From contig JAUVGT010000006.1 of assembly GCA_030593645.1 (NCBI GenBank), positions 1 to 27,030 of the forward strand: 27,030 bases of DNA, read 5' to 3'. This stretch comes from Deltaproteobacteria bacterium (GTDB lineage Bacteria; Desulfobacterota; Desulfobacteria; Desulfobacterales; JAUVGT01). Positions 15,609-23,676 of this stretch are shown here, piece by piece (the first letter of the stretch is position 1; each line of letters begins with the position of its first letter). A program made the translations under genes and the position numbers. The notes under the pieces were generated by a model. The model saw only the letters and a program-made list of their open reading frames with translations, ran no database searches and was not told where the DNA came from.

Positions 15609-16238
15609 TTGATTCACATGAAACCAAAAGATACGGATGAAGAATCAACAGTCAACAGTATTTATTTTGATGATCTAAGCATGGCTTCATGCCGCGCAAA
15701 TTATGACGGGTACAGTATACGTACAAAGTTGCGCATCCGATGGTATGACAGTGAGTTTCCTGTAAAAACATTCTATTTTGAAATCAAAAGACGAAATGGC
15801 CAGATGATACGAAAAGACAGGATGAGTGTTGATATCAAGGAAGATTTGAAAGACATGCCGTACGAAAGATTGTTATTCTTATTGGGTCGGATACTTCCTC
15901 ATGAATATGTCGAATCCATAATGCTGCGTCCGAATCCCATTGTGCTTATCGAATATAAACGCAAGCATTAAATGGTAATAAATAGTTTGGTCAGGTTGAC
16001 ACTTGATTACCATGTTTCATGCTACAATCAGGTCGGCAAACTTTTACCCTTTCGAAATTTTAAAATTCCTCTAAACGATCTAGTCATTCTTGAAGTAAAA
16101 TCACCCTTGAATCATGAAGAACAGATACCCAAAATATTGTATCCATTGCGCCTTCGATTAACCAGATGTTCGAAATATGTTTTGTGTTGTGAGAAGTTAG
16201 GTTTGTCGACTGGTACGCGCATATCTTTTCTTGAGTAA
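15609..16238 (+). pseudogene. VTC-domain protein gene, module 3, N-terminally deleted and interrupted
   Basis: Two same-frame open stretches (15609-15968 and 15972-16238) are split by TAA at 15969-15971. The first reads STVNSIYFDDLSMA, TKLRIRWYD, FYFEIKRRNGQMIRKDRM and NPIVLIEYKRKH. The second reads LVRLTLDYH, VILEVKSP and TRCSKYVLCCEK, the expected late VTC motifs. The stop falls where related proteins have Tyr or Phe (YKRKH-Y). The frame is also closed by TAA at 15606-15608 directly upstream, and the N-terminal ERKF segment of about 25-30 residues is missing altogether, because the DUF4956 stop is only 13 bases away. That implies a deletion at the junction. The product cannot form the complete tunnel. 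Two independent lesions make this a confident pseudogene. Confidence 0.85.
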
Positions 16239-16265
16239 GTGGCGATTTTTAAAAAGCCTAATTTT

Positions 16266-16437
16266 GACGGTTTCGTGAAAAGGTCCAACTTCTGCGTTGT
16301 GCTGCATTTCGCAATCATTCAACTCCCCTGTTAAATAAAAAGACAGATTCAACAGGGCGGGTCCGATAAGTACGCTTCATAATTACGAAATTCGCACGCC
16401 TTGAATTTGGTCCGCCTACGGCGGATTACGAAACCGT
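16266..16437. repeat. Inverted-repeat element, copy B, enlarged by nested palindromic insertions
   Basis: ACGGTTTCGT (16267-16276) and ACGAAACCGT (16428-16437) are its ends, and the interior matches copy A (CCAACTTCTGCGTTG, GCATTTCGCAATCATTCAAC, AAGTACGCTTCAT, GCACGCCTTGAATTTG). Compared with copy A it contains about 43 extra bases at about 16324-16366 with a CCCTGTT/AACAGGG inverted repeat (16326-16332 / 16351-16357). It also has a small palindrome TCCGCC-TAC-GGCGGA (16411-16425) near the right end. It ends 50 bases before the module 3 cotH start. Confidence 0.88.
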
Positions 16438-16487
16438 ATAATTAGACCTTATTTACCAGACAATCACTGACGGAATTGAAGGAAAAG

Positions 16488-17761
16488 ATGAAACCGTTTA
16501 TAAAATACTGTATCTTGGCAGGAATACCGTTAGTATGTCTTGTTTTAATGATATTTTTTCACAGATTTGTATCGATTATGCCGGACTATCGTTTAAATCC
16601 ATATTCAGAGCTTGGCTATATTAAGGATACCAAGTTGAAACGGACGATCAAAAATTTTTTAAATTCAAATGAAGTAAATACTCACAATGAAAAAAAAGCA
16701 ATTCATATCAGTCCTGGTATTCGTGTCGATATTACTATTGATCGTGAAGAATATATATTTTTAAAGACGATTAAATCAAAGACACCTCAAAAGGACAGAA
16801 TATATGATATTCAATTTGGGTTTGACGGTCATCCAAAGCAACGGGCAACTCTAAAACTACGGGGCAGTTCTACTCTTTTAATGTTAAAAAAAGTTATCGG
16901 CTGAATCTGTTTCGAGCCATCCGTATCAATGAGAACATTAAAATGAAAAAATTCTATCTTTTAAGCATGGCTCAAGACAAGGGAATGTTTCGAATGTATT
17001 TTTCTTATACACTCCTGAAACAACTGGATCTTTTCCCATGTTTTTTTGAATATGCAGCCGTTTTTGTTAATGGAGACCCGCAGGGACTCTACTTGATGAT
17101 AGAAAGACCTGTTGATGCTATTCGACGGATTAATCCTGATGCTGTGTCAATTAGTCGGGGTGGAGTTTTATGGGATATCAAATATCAGGGAACACAGCCT
17201 GATGCGCTCGCTCTTTTAAGAAGGTTTGAAGCGGCACATACTATAAGAGATAATAAAGCCCGACAGAATGAGTATGAAAAAATACTGGACTTAGACTTGT
17301 ATCTTCAATGGTTGGCTTTTAATTCGATGGTCAGGAACAGTGACAGCCAAAAAGAATATTACGGATATGAAACTCGGCTTCAAAAAAATGCTTATGGAAT
17401 TCTTAAATTAATGGCATGGGATTATGATGGGATTATGGCTCCACCGGCGCATCCAGAAAAACACCTGAATGATGAATTGCTTTATGCCTGCGCGGATCCC
17501 ATTGATTATTTTATTAAAGAAAACAAAATTCTTTATGATAGATATAAAAGTATTCTAAATAACCTTTTGAACAACCAGATGCCCTTAAATCATCTTTTGG
17601 CTTCCATAGAAAAAATACATAAAAAACTTGATTCTATTGATACCGGTTTTTCAATCTCAACACAGGAAATGCAAAAATTCGAACGCCAAAGAACAATTAA
17701 AACGTTTAAAAAAGAACTTACCGATCGCCATGAAAGATTAATAGAATCGCTATCAAAATGA
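16488..17761 (+). pseudogene. CotH-family kinase gene, module 3, frameshifted
   Basis: The start is ATG 16488 preceded by GAAGGA; the in-frame TTG at 16476 is unneeded. A membrane anchor (YCILAGIPLVCLVLMIFF) precedes a CotH domain that reads LKLRGSSTLL and then stops at 16902-16904. The missing continuation, SYRLNLFRAIRINENIKMKK, is in another frame from about 16891. It runs on through VFVNGDPQGLYLMIERP, a helical part with LQWLAFNSMVRNSD, and LMAWDYDGIM (metal-site DxD) to the stop at 17759-17761. A single added base would restore the frame, either in the A7 run at about 16887-16893 or the T4 run at about 16876-16879; with an extra T the text becomes LFNVKKSYRLNLF, a good family match. The downstream part lacks other lesions. 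Because DUF4956 and VTC of this module are also broken, I take this as decay, not a sequencing slip. Its stop overlaps the next gene's start. Confidence 0.83.
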
Positions 17762-18828
17762 TGGATAAACATACGCCTGCAAAAGGCCCGGAAATTTTTT
17801 TACACAGACTGAAAAAATATGCAACTATTCCTGACGATGTGTATATTTGCAATCCATCTTTAACGCATATCGCTGAAATGGAAAAACAAGCGCCGGACAA
17901 GGTGATTGCCAGGATGGATGGCACATACTATTTTGAATTTTCAGGGCTTAATTTTCTGGGTTTGGTGAAACAGCGAAGACCATGGCTGTTGCCATATACA
18001 TTCTGGCTATATTTAATCCCATTTCAGATAAAACCCATGAGCATTCTGCTGAACCGTTTTTTCAACCGTGGAGCTCTGCGCTTAACCCGACGGGCAGATG
18101 CCGTTGTATTTCAAAGCCAGATCAGTAAGGCCATGCATAAAAAGTTCCTAAAATACCAAGAGGGAAGGGTCCCGGATACCATCATTTATAATGGAGCGGA
18201 TATTGATGAGTTCTATCCGCGCGAAGGGTGTTCATTGGAAGGATACCCCGCAGTGATTATATCATCTTCGGTATATCGTCTACATAAAAGGCTGGGAGAA
18301 GCAATCAAATTGATCAGCCGTCTCAGTAAAGAATATCCTGATATCCGATTACATATTCTTGGGGATTTTGATTCGCTGGTTCAACAATCCTTAGCAGGGA
18401 TAGATCTATCCCGGTGTACTTTGCATGGAAGGATGGAGCCTCAGGAACTGCCTGGGTTTTATGCCGGGGCAGACATTCAGTTATCCATGTGCATTTTTGA
18501 TCCATGTCCCAATGTGGTATGTGAAGGTCTTGCCAGCGGGTTACCTGTGATCACACCATTGGAAAGCGGCGCTTCAGAACTTGTTGGAGAGGAAAATGCG
18601 GGATGGACCATTCGTGAAGATCTGGAACTGAAATATCGTCCCATGCAGGTAATCAGTAAAACACCTGCCATTCCCATCAGCAGGTACGAAGAGGTTTTTT
18701 ACGAAATTATGGATCAATTGCCGGATGAAAAGAGGAAGGCAAGGTTCCGGGCTGAAAAAAAAATCAATATTCGAATTGCAGCAAAAAAATATGAAACATT
18801 CATTCAGAAAACGCTGATTGATAACTGA
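17758..18828 (+). CDS. GT4 glycosyltransferase
   Basis: This 356-residue GT-B enzyme (GT4) has TIIYNGADIDEFYP, the domain-linker motif, SSSVYRLHKRLGEAIKLI and HILGDFD in the donor half, and FDPCPNVVCEGLASGLPVIT, the E-x7-E-like donor-phosphate region with a shortened first Glu, then GASELVG. It probably adds one sugar to an undecaprenyl-linked glycan from a nucleotide sugar in the cytoplasm. The N-terminus (about residues 1-60) is short compared with many GT4 proteins. The ATG at 17758 overlaps the broken cotH stop by 4 bases; ATG 17761 is an equal alternative. It is the first gene in a run overlapping by 1 to 8 bases up to the phosphoglycosyl transferase, so a single operon is likely. Acceptor and donor cannot be read from sequence. 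Confidence 0.85.
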   Translation: MMDKHTPAKGPEIFLHRLKKYATIPDDVYICNPSLTHIAEMEKQAPDKVIARMDGTYYFEFSGLNFLGLVKQRRPWLLPYTFWLYLIPFQIKPMSILLNRFFNRGALRLTRRADAVVFQSQISKAMHKKFLKYQEGRVPDTIIYNGADIDEFYPREGCSLEGYPAVIISSSVYRLHKRLGEAIKLISRLSKEYPDIRLHILGDFDSLVQQSLAGIDLSRCTLHGRMEPQELPGFYAGADIQLSMCIFDPCPNVVCEGLASGLPVITPLESGASELVGEENAGWTIREDLELKYRPMQVISKTPAIPISRYEEVFYEIMDQLPDEKRKARFRAEKKINIRIAAKKYETFIQKTLIDN

Positions 18829-19841
18829 TGGATAAAATTACCATCAGTATTATTATTCCTACTTTTAAACGTCAGGAATATTTAAGGCAGGCCTTGTTGT
18901 CCGCAGTGCACCAGACTTATAAGGAAACAGAAGTCATTATCGTTTATGATGGTGATCGGGGTAATGATCAAATTCCAGATATGATAAACGGGATACCCGT
19001 CCGGATATATCATCTGGAGCATCATTCCGGGGCTGCAGCCGCAAGAAACTTTGCTGTATCTAAATCACACTATGATTGGATCGCCTTTCTGGATGATGAT
19101 GATATTTGGGTGCCATGTAAACTTGAAAAACAGGTTGAGTATATTAAGCACCATCATGAAATTGAATTTGTATATCATAATCATTATATTTTCGATTCAA
19201 AATACAGAGTCTGTGATCGAAAAATCCTGAGTCATCATTTTTCCAAAAATGCCGATCTATTTCAAAAAAATTTAATCATTTACTCTGCGACCGGTTCCAC
19301 GTCATCATTTTTAATTAAAAAACTTGCATTTGAAAAGGTCAATGGATTTGATCATAACATGCCTTCCGCTCAGGATCATGATTTGGCACTTCGGCTTTTA
19401 AAATCAGGGGTACAATTTTATTGTATTCCTGAACCATTGCTATTTTATCGGGACCATCAAAATAAGATATCCATGAATTTACATAAAAAATTGGAAGGCC
19501 GGAGCAGGATTATTCAAACAAAAAAACAGTTATTTCCGGATCTGTATCAAAAATATGAATCTGAAATTCAGTTTTTTAATCATTATGCATTAACTTTTGT
19601 GTATATGTTTAACCGAATGGGAAAAGCAGCCTTTGAACATGCGATCAAAGCATATCGAATGAAGCGAAAGCTATCTGTATATATTAAACTCAATATTATT
19701 AATATTCTTTCAGTAATGAGGCTTCTACCGATGGTAATGAACTTATTATCGTGTATTAAACAAATTAAATATTATCGAATCACTCGAAATTTACGTGAAA
19801 TAATCAAAGTTTTTCAGTGTCAATCCCTCAATAAAAAATGA
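18828..19841 (+). CDS. GT2 glycosyltransferase
   Basis: This 337-residue GT-A enzyme begins ISIIIPTFKRQEYLRQALLS, has VIIVYDGDRG for the nucleotide, GAAAARNFAV and FLDDDDIWVPCKLEKQV (D89-D92, the DXD metal site), and SAQDHDLALRLL near residue 180, the conserved catalytic-base region (ED-like). The C-terminal 120 residues are helical and basic, without clear membrane spans. It would transfer a sugar from UDP/GDP/dTDP donors in the cytoplasm to the growing lipid-linked glycan. It overlaps the previous gene by one base (TGATG) and the next by four (ATGA), consistent with tight co-translation. It is a typical single-domain capsule/O-antigen transferase; linkage unknown. Confidence 0.88.
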   Translation: MDKITISIIIPTFKRQEYLRQALLSAVHQTYKETEVIIVYDGDRGNDQIPDMINGIPVRIYHLEHHSGAAAARNFAVSKSHYDWIAFLDDDDIWVPCKLEKQVEYIKHHHEIEFVYHNHYIFDSKYRVCDRKILSHHFSKNADLFQKNLIIYSATGSTSSFLIKKLAFEKVNGFDHNMPSAQDHDLALRLLKSGVQFYCIPEPLLFYRDHQNKISMNLHKKLEGRSRIIQTKKQLFPDLYQKYESEIQFFNHYALTFVYMFNRMGKAAFEHAIKAYRMKRKLSVYIKLNIINILSVMRLLPMVMNLLSCIKQIKYYRITRNLREIIKVFQCQSLNKK

Positions 19842-20974
19842 CTCGAATACTACATCTCATCTCATCACTGAATACCGGTGGGGCGGAAATGATGCTGTAT
19901 AAACTTCTTTCCGGTATGAATAAAGAAGTATTTAAAAGCAGGGTTGTCAGTCTGATACCTCCCGGTCCGATCGGGAACAAAATTGAGTCAATCAATATTC
20001 AAGTGGATCACCTGGGATTAGATCGTGGTTTTTTTTCTCCGATGGCCATATTCAAGTTAACAGGAATGATTAACGAGTTCAAACCAGATTTGATTCAAAC
20101 CTGGATGTACCATTCCGATCTTTTAGGGTTTTTAACTTCAAAAATTACCCGCACAGGCAAGGTAATTTGGAATATCCGGTGCTCAAGTATGGAGCTAACC
20201 CATTACCACTTTTTTACACGATGGGCTGTCATATTATGCAAATTATTATCCCGTTTTTCTCAGGTCACGATTACCAATTCATATACTGCAAGGGCGGATC
20301 ATCTTAAAATGGGATATCGTCCCAAACGCTTCCAGGTCATACCCAATGGATTTGATCTGTCACAATTTAAATCCAGTGAAGCGGCTAAAATCGAATTACG
20401 CAGGGAATTGAAGCTGGAGGAAAAAGCATTGTGCATTGGCTTGATTGCCAGATATGATCCCAAAAAAGATCATTCCACATTTTTAAAAGCAATTAATCGG
20501 ATTACACACACCCATCGAAACTGCAACTTTATTCTTTGTGGAGATTCAGTCGATTCCAAAAATGCAGAACTGATTAATATAATGCGGGAATTAGAAATAG
20601 GACCTTTTGTTCATCTTCTGGGACGCCGCGGGGATATTTCCAGAATTATCGGGGCCATGGATATCATTGTTCTCTCTTCTGCGTTCGGAGAAGGATTTCC
20701 CAATGTCATTGGAGAAGCCATGTCCTGTGAAGTTCCATGCGTAGTGACGGATGTGGGAGATTCCGCCCGAATTGTGGGAGGGAATGGAAAAGTTGTCCCA
20801 CCGAGAAATCCGGGAGCCCTGGCCAAAGCGATCATTGAATTAATCGATCTGACACCTGAAGCCCGCCAGACAATGGGAAAAAAAGCAAGAGAGAGAATCA
20901 ATTCGGAATATTCCTTAGAAAACATTGTTAAACAATATGAAACCTTGTATCGATCAATGACCGTGAATGGATAA
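19838..20974 (+). CDS. GT4 glycosyltransferase
   Basis: This 378-residue GT-B enzyme shows the standard order: ILHLISSLNTGGAEMMLYKL (glycine-rich N-terminal loop with GGAE), a helical acceptor domain with LIQTWMYHSDLLG, VIPNGFDLSQF at the linker, then CIGLIARYDPKKDHSTFLKA, ILCGDS, VHLLGRRGDISRII and AFGEGFPNVIGEAM with both donor-site glutamates. Family members extend lipid-linked oligosaccharides with GlcNAc, Gal, Man or similar sugars. Overlaps of 4 and 8 bases with its neighbours point to operon expression. It is the most canonical GT4 in the window and appears intact. Confidence 0.9.
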   Translation: MTRILHLISSLNTGGAEMMLYKLLSGMNKEVFKSRVVSLIPPGPIGNKIESINIQVDHLGLDRGFFSPMAIFKLTGMINEFKPDLIQTWMYHSDLLGFLTSKITRTGKVIWNIRCSSMELTHYHFFTRWAVILCKLLSRFSQVTITNSYTARADHLKMGYRPKRFQVIPNGFDLSQFKSSEAAKIELRRELKLEEKALCIGLIARYDPKKDHSTFLKAINRITHTHRNCNFILCGDSVDSKNAELINIMRELEIGPFVHLLGRRGDISRIIGAMDIIVLSSAFGEGFPNVIGEAMSCEVPCVVTDVGDSARIVGGNGKVVPPRNPGALAKAIIELIDLTPEARQTMGKKARERINSEYSLENIVKQYETLYRSMTVNG

Positions 20975-22136
20975 ACCCGCTGCCCGAATGAAAAAAATTA
21001 TCTATTTTGTTACTGAAGACTGGTACTTCTGGTCCCATCGGCTTCCTATTGCAAAGGCATGCCTGAAAAGCGGAATGAACGTTGGGTTGATAACCAGGGT
21101 AAACAAACATGCTGACAGAATAAAAAAAACCGGAATCAAATTATTCCCCATCCATATCAACAGAAGCAGCCTCAATCCCATCCATGATATGATCACTTTA
21201 ATTTCACTGATACGAATATATATCAAAGAAAAACCAGATATTGTGCATCATGTCGCTTTGAAACCTGTTATCTACGGTTCATGGGTCGCACGTATTTCTG
21301 GTGTTCAAAAGGTCGTCAATGCCCTTGCGGGTCTTGGAGAAATCAATGCGGCAACCGGTTTCAAATCGATCATTTTAAAACTTTTGATACGTTTATCTCT
21401 GAAATCTATCCTTTCGCCCAGAAATATGCGTGTGATATTTCAGAATCCTGAAGATTTAGATTCATTAATAGAAAAAAATATGATTACTCATCAACAGGCT
21501 TGTCTGATCAAGGGGTCGGGTGTAGATACACAGCAATATTCTTCCGGTGAAAAAAATGAAGAAAAACCCATCGTACTTATGGCGAGTCGCATGCTTTGGT
21601 CGAAGGGCGTTGGGGATTTTGCAGAACTTTCAAAACGATTAAAGCAGGAAAAAGTGAATGTTAGGATGGTATTAGTCGGCAAACCCGATGAGATGAATCC
21701 CGCAGCAGTATCAAAAAAACAGCTCCTGAAGTGGAACAAAGAAAAGACTGTTGAATGGTGGGGGCACATTGATAACATGCCATCTACATTCAAACAGAGT
21801 TCAATCGCTGTATTGCCGACTGCTTATGGGGAAGGGATTCCAAAATTTTTAATTGAGGCAGCCTCAGCAGAACTTCCAATGGTAACATACGATGTGCCCG
21901 GCTGCAGGGAGATTGTCAGGAACAACGAAAATGGGTATCTTGTTCCTTTCAAGGATATCAGTGCCATGGCAGACGCGATTAAAAAACTTCTTAAAAGCAG
22001 AAACCTAAGGGAACATTTTGGTAAAAAGGGACGAAAAATAGTTAAAAAAGAATTTTCTGAAGAGATCATTGTAAAGCAAACCTTGGCATTGTATCAGGAG
22101 TTACTATATCATAATATGGATAATTCAATATCGTGA
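20967..22136 (+). CDS. GT4 glycosyltransferase (PglA/CapM-like group)
   Basis: This 389-residue GT-B enzyme reads IIYFVTEDWYFWSHRLPIAK at the start, HHVALKPVIYGSWVAR and VVNALAGLGEI in the acceptor half. The donor half has IVLMASRMLWSKGVGDFAEL, VLVGKPD, WWGHIDNMP and YGEGIPKFLIEAASAELPMV. The VVNALAGLG pattern is typical of the PglA/WbnH/CapM group, which often adds GalNAc, GlcNAc or a deoxy-amino sugar directly to the first lipid-linked sugar; that role fits the PglC- and WbpM-type genes downstream, but the linkage is an inference. The ATG at 20967 overlaps the upstream gene by 8 bases, whereas ATG 20988 (MKKIIYFVTED, where similarity begins) lies 13 bases past the stop; neither has a clear ribosome site. 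Confidence 0.87.
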   Translation: MDKPAARMKKIIYFVTEDWYFWSHRLPIAKACLKSGMNVGLITRVNKHADRIKKTGIKLFPIHINRSSLNPIHDMITLISLIRIYIKEKPDIVHHVALKPVIYGSWVARISGVQKVVNALAGLGEINAATGFKSIILKLLIRLSLKSILSPRNMRVIFQNPEDLDSLIEKNMITHQQACLIKGSGVDTQQYSSGEKNEEKPIVLMASRMLWSKGVGDFAELSKRLKQEKVNVRMVLVGKPDEMNPAAVSKKQLLKWNKEKTVEWWGHIDNMPSTFKQSSIAVLPTAYGEGIPKFLIEAASAELPMVTYDVPGCREIVRNNENGYLVPFKDISAMADAIKKLLKSRNLREHFGKKGRKIVKKEFSEEIIVKQTLALYQELLYHNMDNSIS

Positions 22137-23092
22137 AAATTCTGGTCACAGGAGCCAGTGGTTTTATCGGCAATGCATTATGTTTAAAAATCCTTGATCA
22201 GGGTTGGCAGGTTCGAGGCGTATTCAGACAAAAGAATGAAAAATCAAACGTTCAAAAAAATGTTCAGCCGTTTTATGTCAACTCTATTGATTCAAGCACA
22301 AAATGGTCTGATGCCTTGAGCGGGGTTGATGCGGTTATCCATTTAGCAGCCCGTGTACATATTATGAATGACACCAACGGTGAAGCTTTGGCTGAATATC
22401 GAAAAACAAATACTGCCGGTACCAGACAACTTGCTTATTCAGCGGCACAAGCAGGTGTGAAGCGTTTTATATTTATGAGTACCATAAAAGTGAACGGGGA
22501 GGGGAGAGATGAACCGTATTCATCCAGAGACACTCCATCACCCATCGATCCTTATGCGGTCAGCAAATGGGAAGCTGAAAAGGAATTGCGGAACATTTGC
22601 AAAAAATACAATCTAAATACAGTGATTCTCAGGCCACCGCTGGTTTATGGTCCGGGCGTGAGGGCAAATTTTTTAAGTCTCTTTAAAATTGTTGATAAAG
22701 GGATTCCTTTACCTCTTGCCAATGTAAATAATTTAAGAAGCCTTATTTTTCTGGATAATCTGATCGATGCGATCATCACCTGTATCACGCATCCCAAAGC
22801 ATCGGAACAGACATTTTTAGTCAGTGACCAGGAGGATGTGGCAACACCGGAACTAATCCGAAAAATCGCGTCAAGTCTTGGAAAACAAGCCAGGTTGTTC
22901 CGGTTTCCGTTATCCCTGCTTCGCTTAACGGGGAAACCAATCGGTAAGTCAGATGCGATTGATCGTCTGCTGGGCACACTTAGGGTTGACAGCACAGGGA
23001 TTCAAGAGGTATTAGACTGGAAACCTCCATATTCATTGCAACAGGGTTTAAGCCAGACTGCAGATTGGTATTTGCATGCATATAAAAAATGA
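22133..23092 (+). CDS. NAD-dependent sugar-nucleotide epimerase/dehydratase (extended SDR, WbpV/GalE-like)
   Basis: The 319-residue extended SDR protein starts at a GTG that overlaps the upstream stop by four bases. KILVTGASGFIGNAL is the NAD(P)-binding GxxGxxG, VIHLAARVH the second cofactor segment, FMSTIKVNG holds the catalytic Ser/Thr, and Y141AVSK145 is the YxxxK pair. RPPLVYGPGVRANFLSLF and RSLIFLDNLIDAI are substrate-domain motifs of the group containing WbpV and related UDP-GlcNAc/Glc 4-epimerases and reductases. In P. aeruginosa O6 and many other loci a homologue precedes an initiating transferase and WbpM, and the same order is seen here. The likely role is 4-epimerisation or 4-keto reduction to make UDP-QuiNAc/FucNAc-type sugars. 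The exact product cannot be settled from sequence. Confidence 0.87.
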   Translation: MKILVTGASGFIGNALCLKILDQGWQVRGVFRQKNEKSNVQKNVQPFYVNSIDSSTKWSDALSGVDAVIHLAARVHIMNDTNGEALAEYRKTNTAGTRQLAYSAAQAGVKRFIFMSTIKVNGEGRDEPYSSRDTPSPIDPYAVSKWEAEKELRNICKKYNLNTVILRPPLVYGPGVRANFLSLFKIVDKGIPLPLANVNNLRSLIFLDNLIDAIITCITHPKASEQTFLVSDQEDVATPELIRKIASSLGKQARLFRFPLSLLRLTGKPIGKSDAIDRLLGTLRVDSTGIQEVLDWKPPYSLQQGLSQTADWYLHAYKK

Positions 23093-23649
23093 AGCGAATT
23101 TTTGATACTATACTGGGAATCATAACACTGGTTGTTTTAGCTCTCCCCATGTTGCTGATTGCTCTGTTGATTAAATTATCATCAAGGGGCCCTGTGGTAT
23201 ACTGGTCTGACCGCGTGGGAATCAATAATAAACTATTTAAAATGCCCAAGTATCGGACGATGAAAACTGATACACCGGCTTTACCCACTCACCTTTTAAC
23301 CAATCCTGATCATTACTATTCAACCACGGGTAAAATATTACGTAAACTAAGCCTTGATGAATTACCCCAGATTTTCAGCGTATTAAAAGGTGACATGAGT
23401 TTTGTGGGTCCGAGACCGGCTTTGTTTAACCAGGAAGATTTGATCGAATTAAGAACCCGGAAAGATATTCATAAAATAGTACCCGGTATCACAGGGTGGG
23501 CCCAGATTAACGGCAGAGATGAACTGCCGATTCCCGTTAAAGTCGACATGGATGAATACTATCTGAAACACAGGTCATTTTTTTTTGATCTCAGGATTTT
23601 GTTTCTGACTCTTTTCAATGTGATACACAGTCATGGCGTTCAGCATTAA
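23089..23649 (+). CDS. Initiating sugar-phosphate transferase (monotopic phosphoglycosyl transferase, PglC-like)
   Basis: This 186-residue protein, the size of the PglC minimal core, begins with a re-entrant hydrophobic helix (IITLVVLALPMLLIALLI). It contains RVGINNKLFKMPKYRTMKTD, the family's R-x-G...K.RTM segment, the catalytic D90-E91 within SLDELPQ, and FVGPRPA followed later by PGITGWAQINGRDELP. PGTs of this kind transfer a sugar 1-phosphate from a UDP-sugar to undecaprenyl phosphate at the cytoplasmic face, the committed step of glycan assembly. Typical substrates are UDP-diNAcBac, UDP-QuiNAc4N-like or UDP-FucNAc4N-like sugars, which fits the adjacent WbpM-type dehydratase. It overlaps the epimerase by 4 bases and precedes the dehydratase by 27. 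Confidence 0.92.
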   Translation: MKRIFDTILGIITLVVLALPMLLIALLIKLSSRGPVVYWSDRVGINNKLFKMPKYRTMKTDTPALPTHLLTNPDHYYSTTGKILRKLSLDELPQIFSVLKGDMSFVGPRPALFNQEDLIELRTRKDIHKIVPGITGWAQINGRDELPIPVKVDMDEYYLKHRSFFFDLRILFLTLFNVIHSHGVQH

Positions 23650-23676
23650 CCTTTACAGGACTGATAATACGAATAA

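Noticed and set aside
16876..16893. Phase-variable homopolymer switching cotH of module 3
   Set aside because: A T4 and an A7 run are short for slippage control, and the two upstream genes of the same module carry fixed lesions that a switch could not cure.
2751..17761. Recent tandem duplication of the three modules
   Set aside because: Corresponding proteins differ throughout, gene order and strand differ, and each has different accessory genes, so the copies are old or separately acquired.
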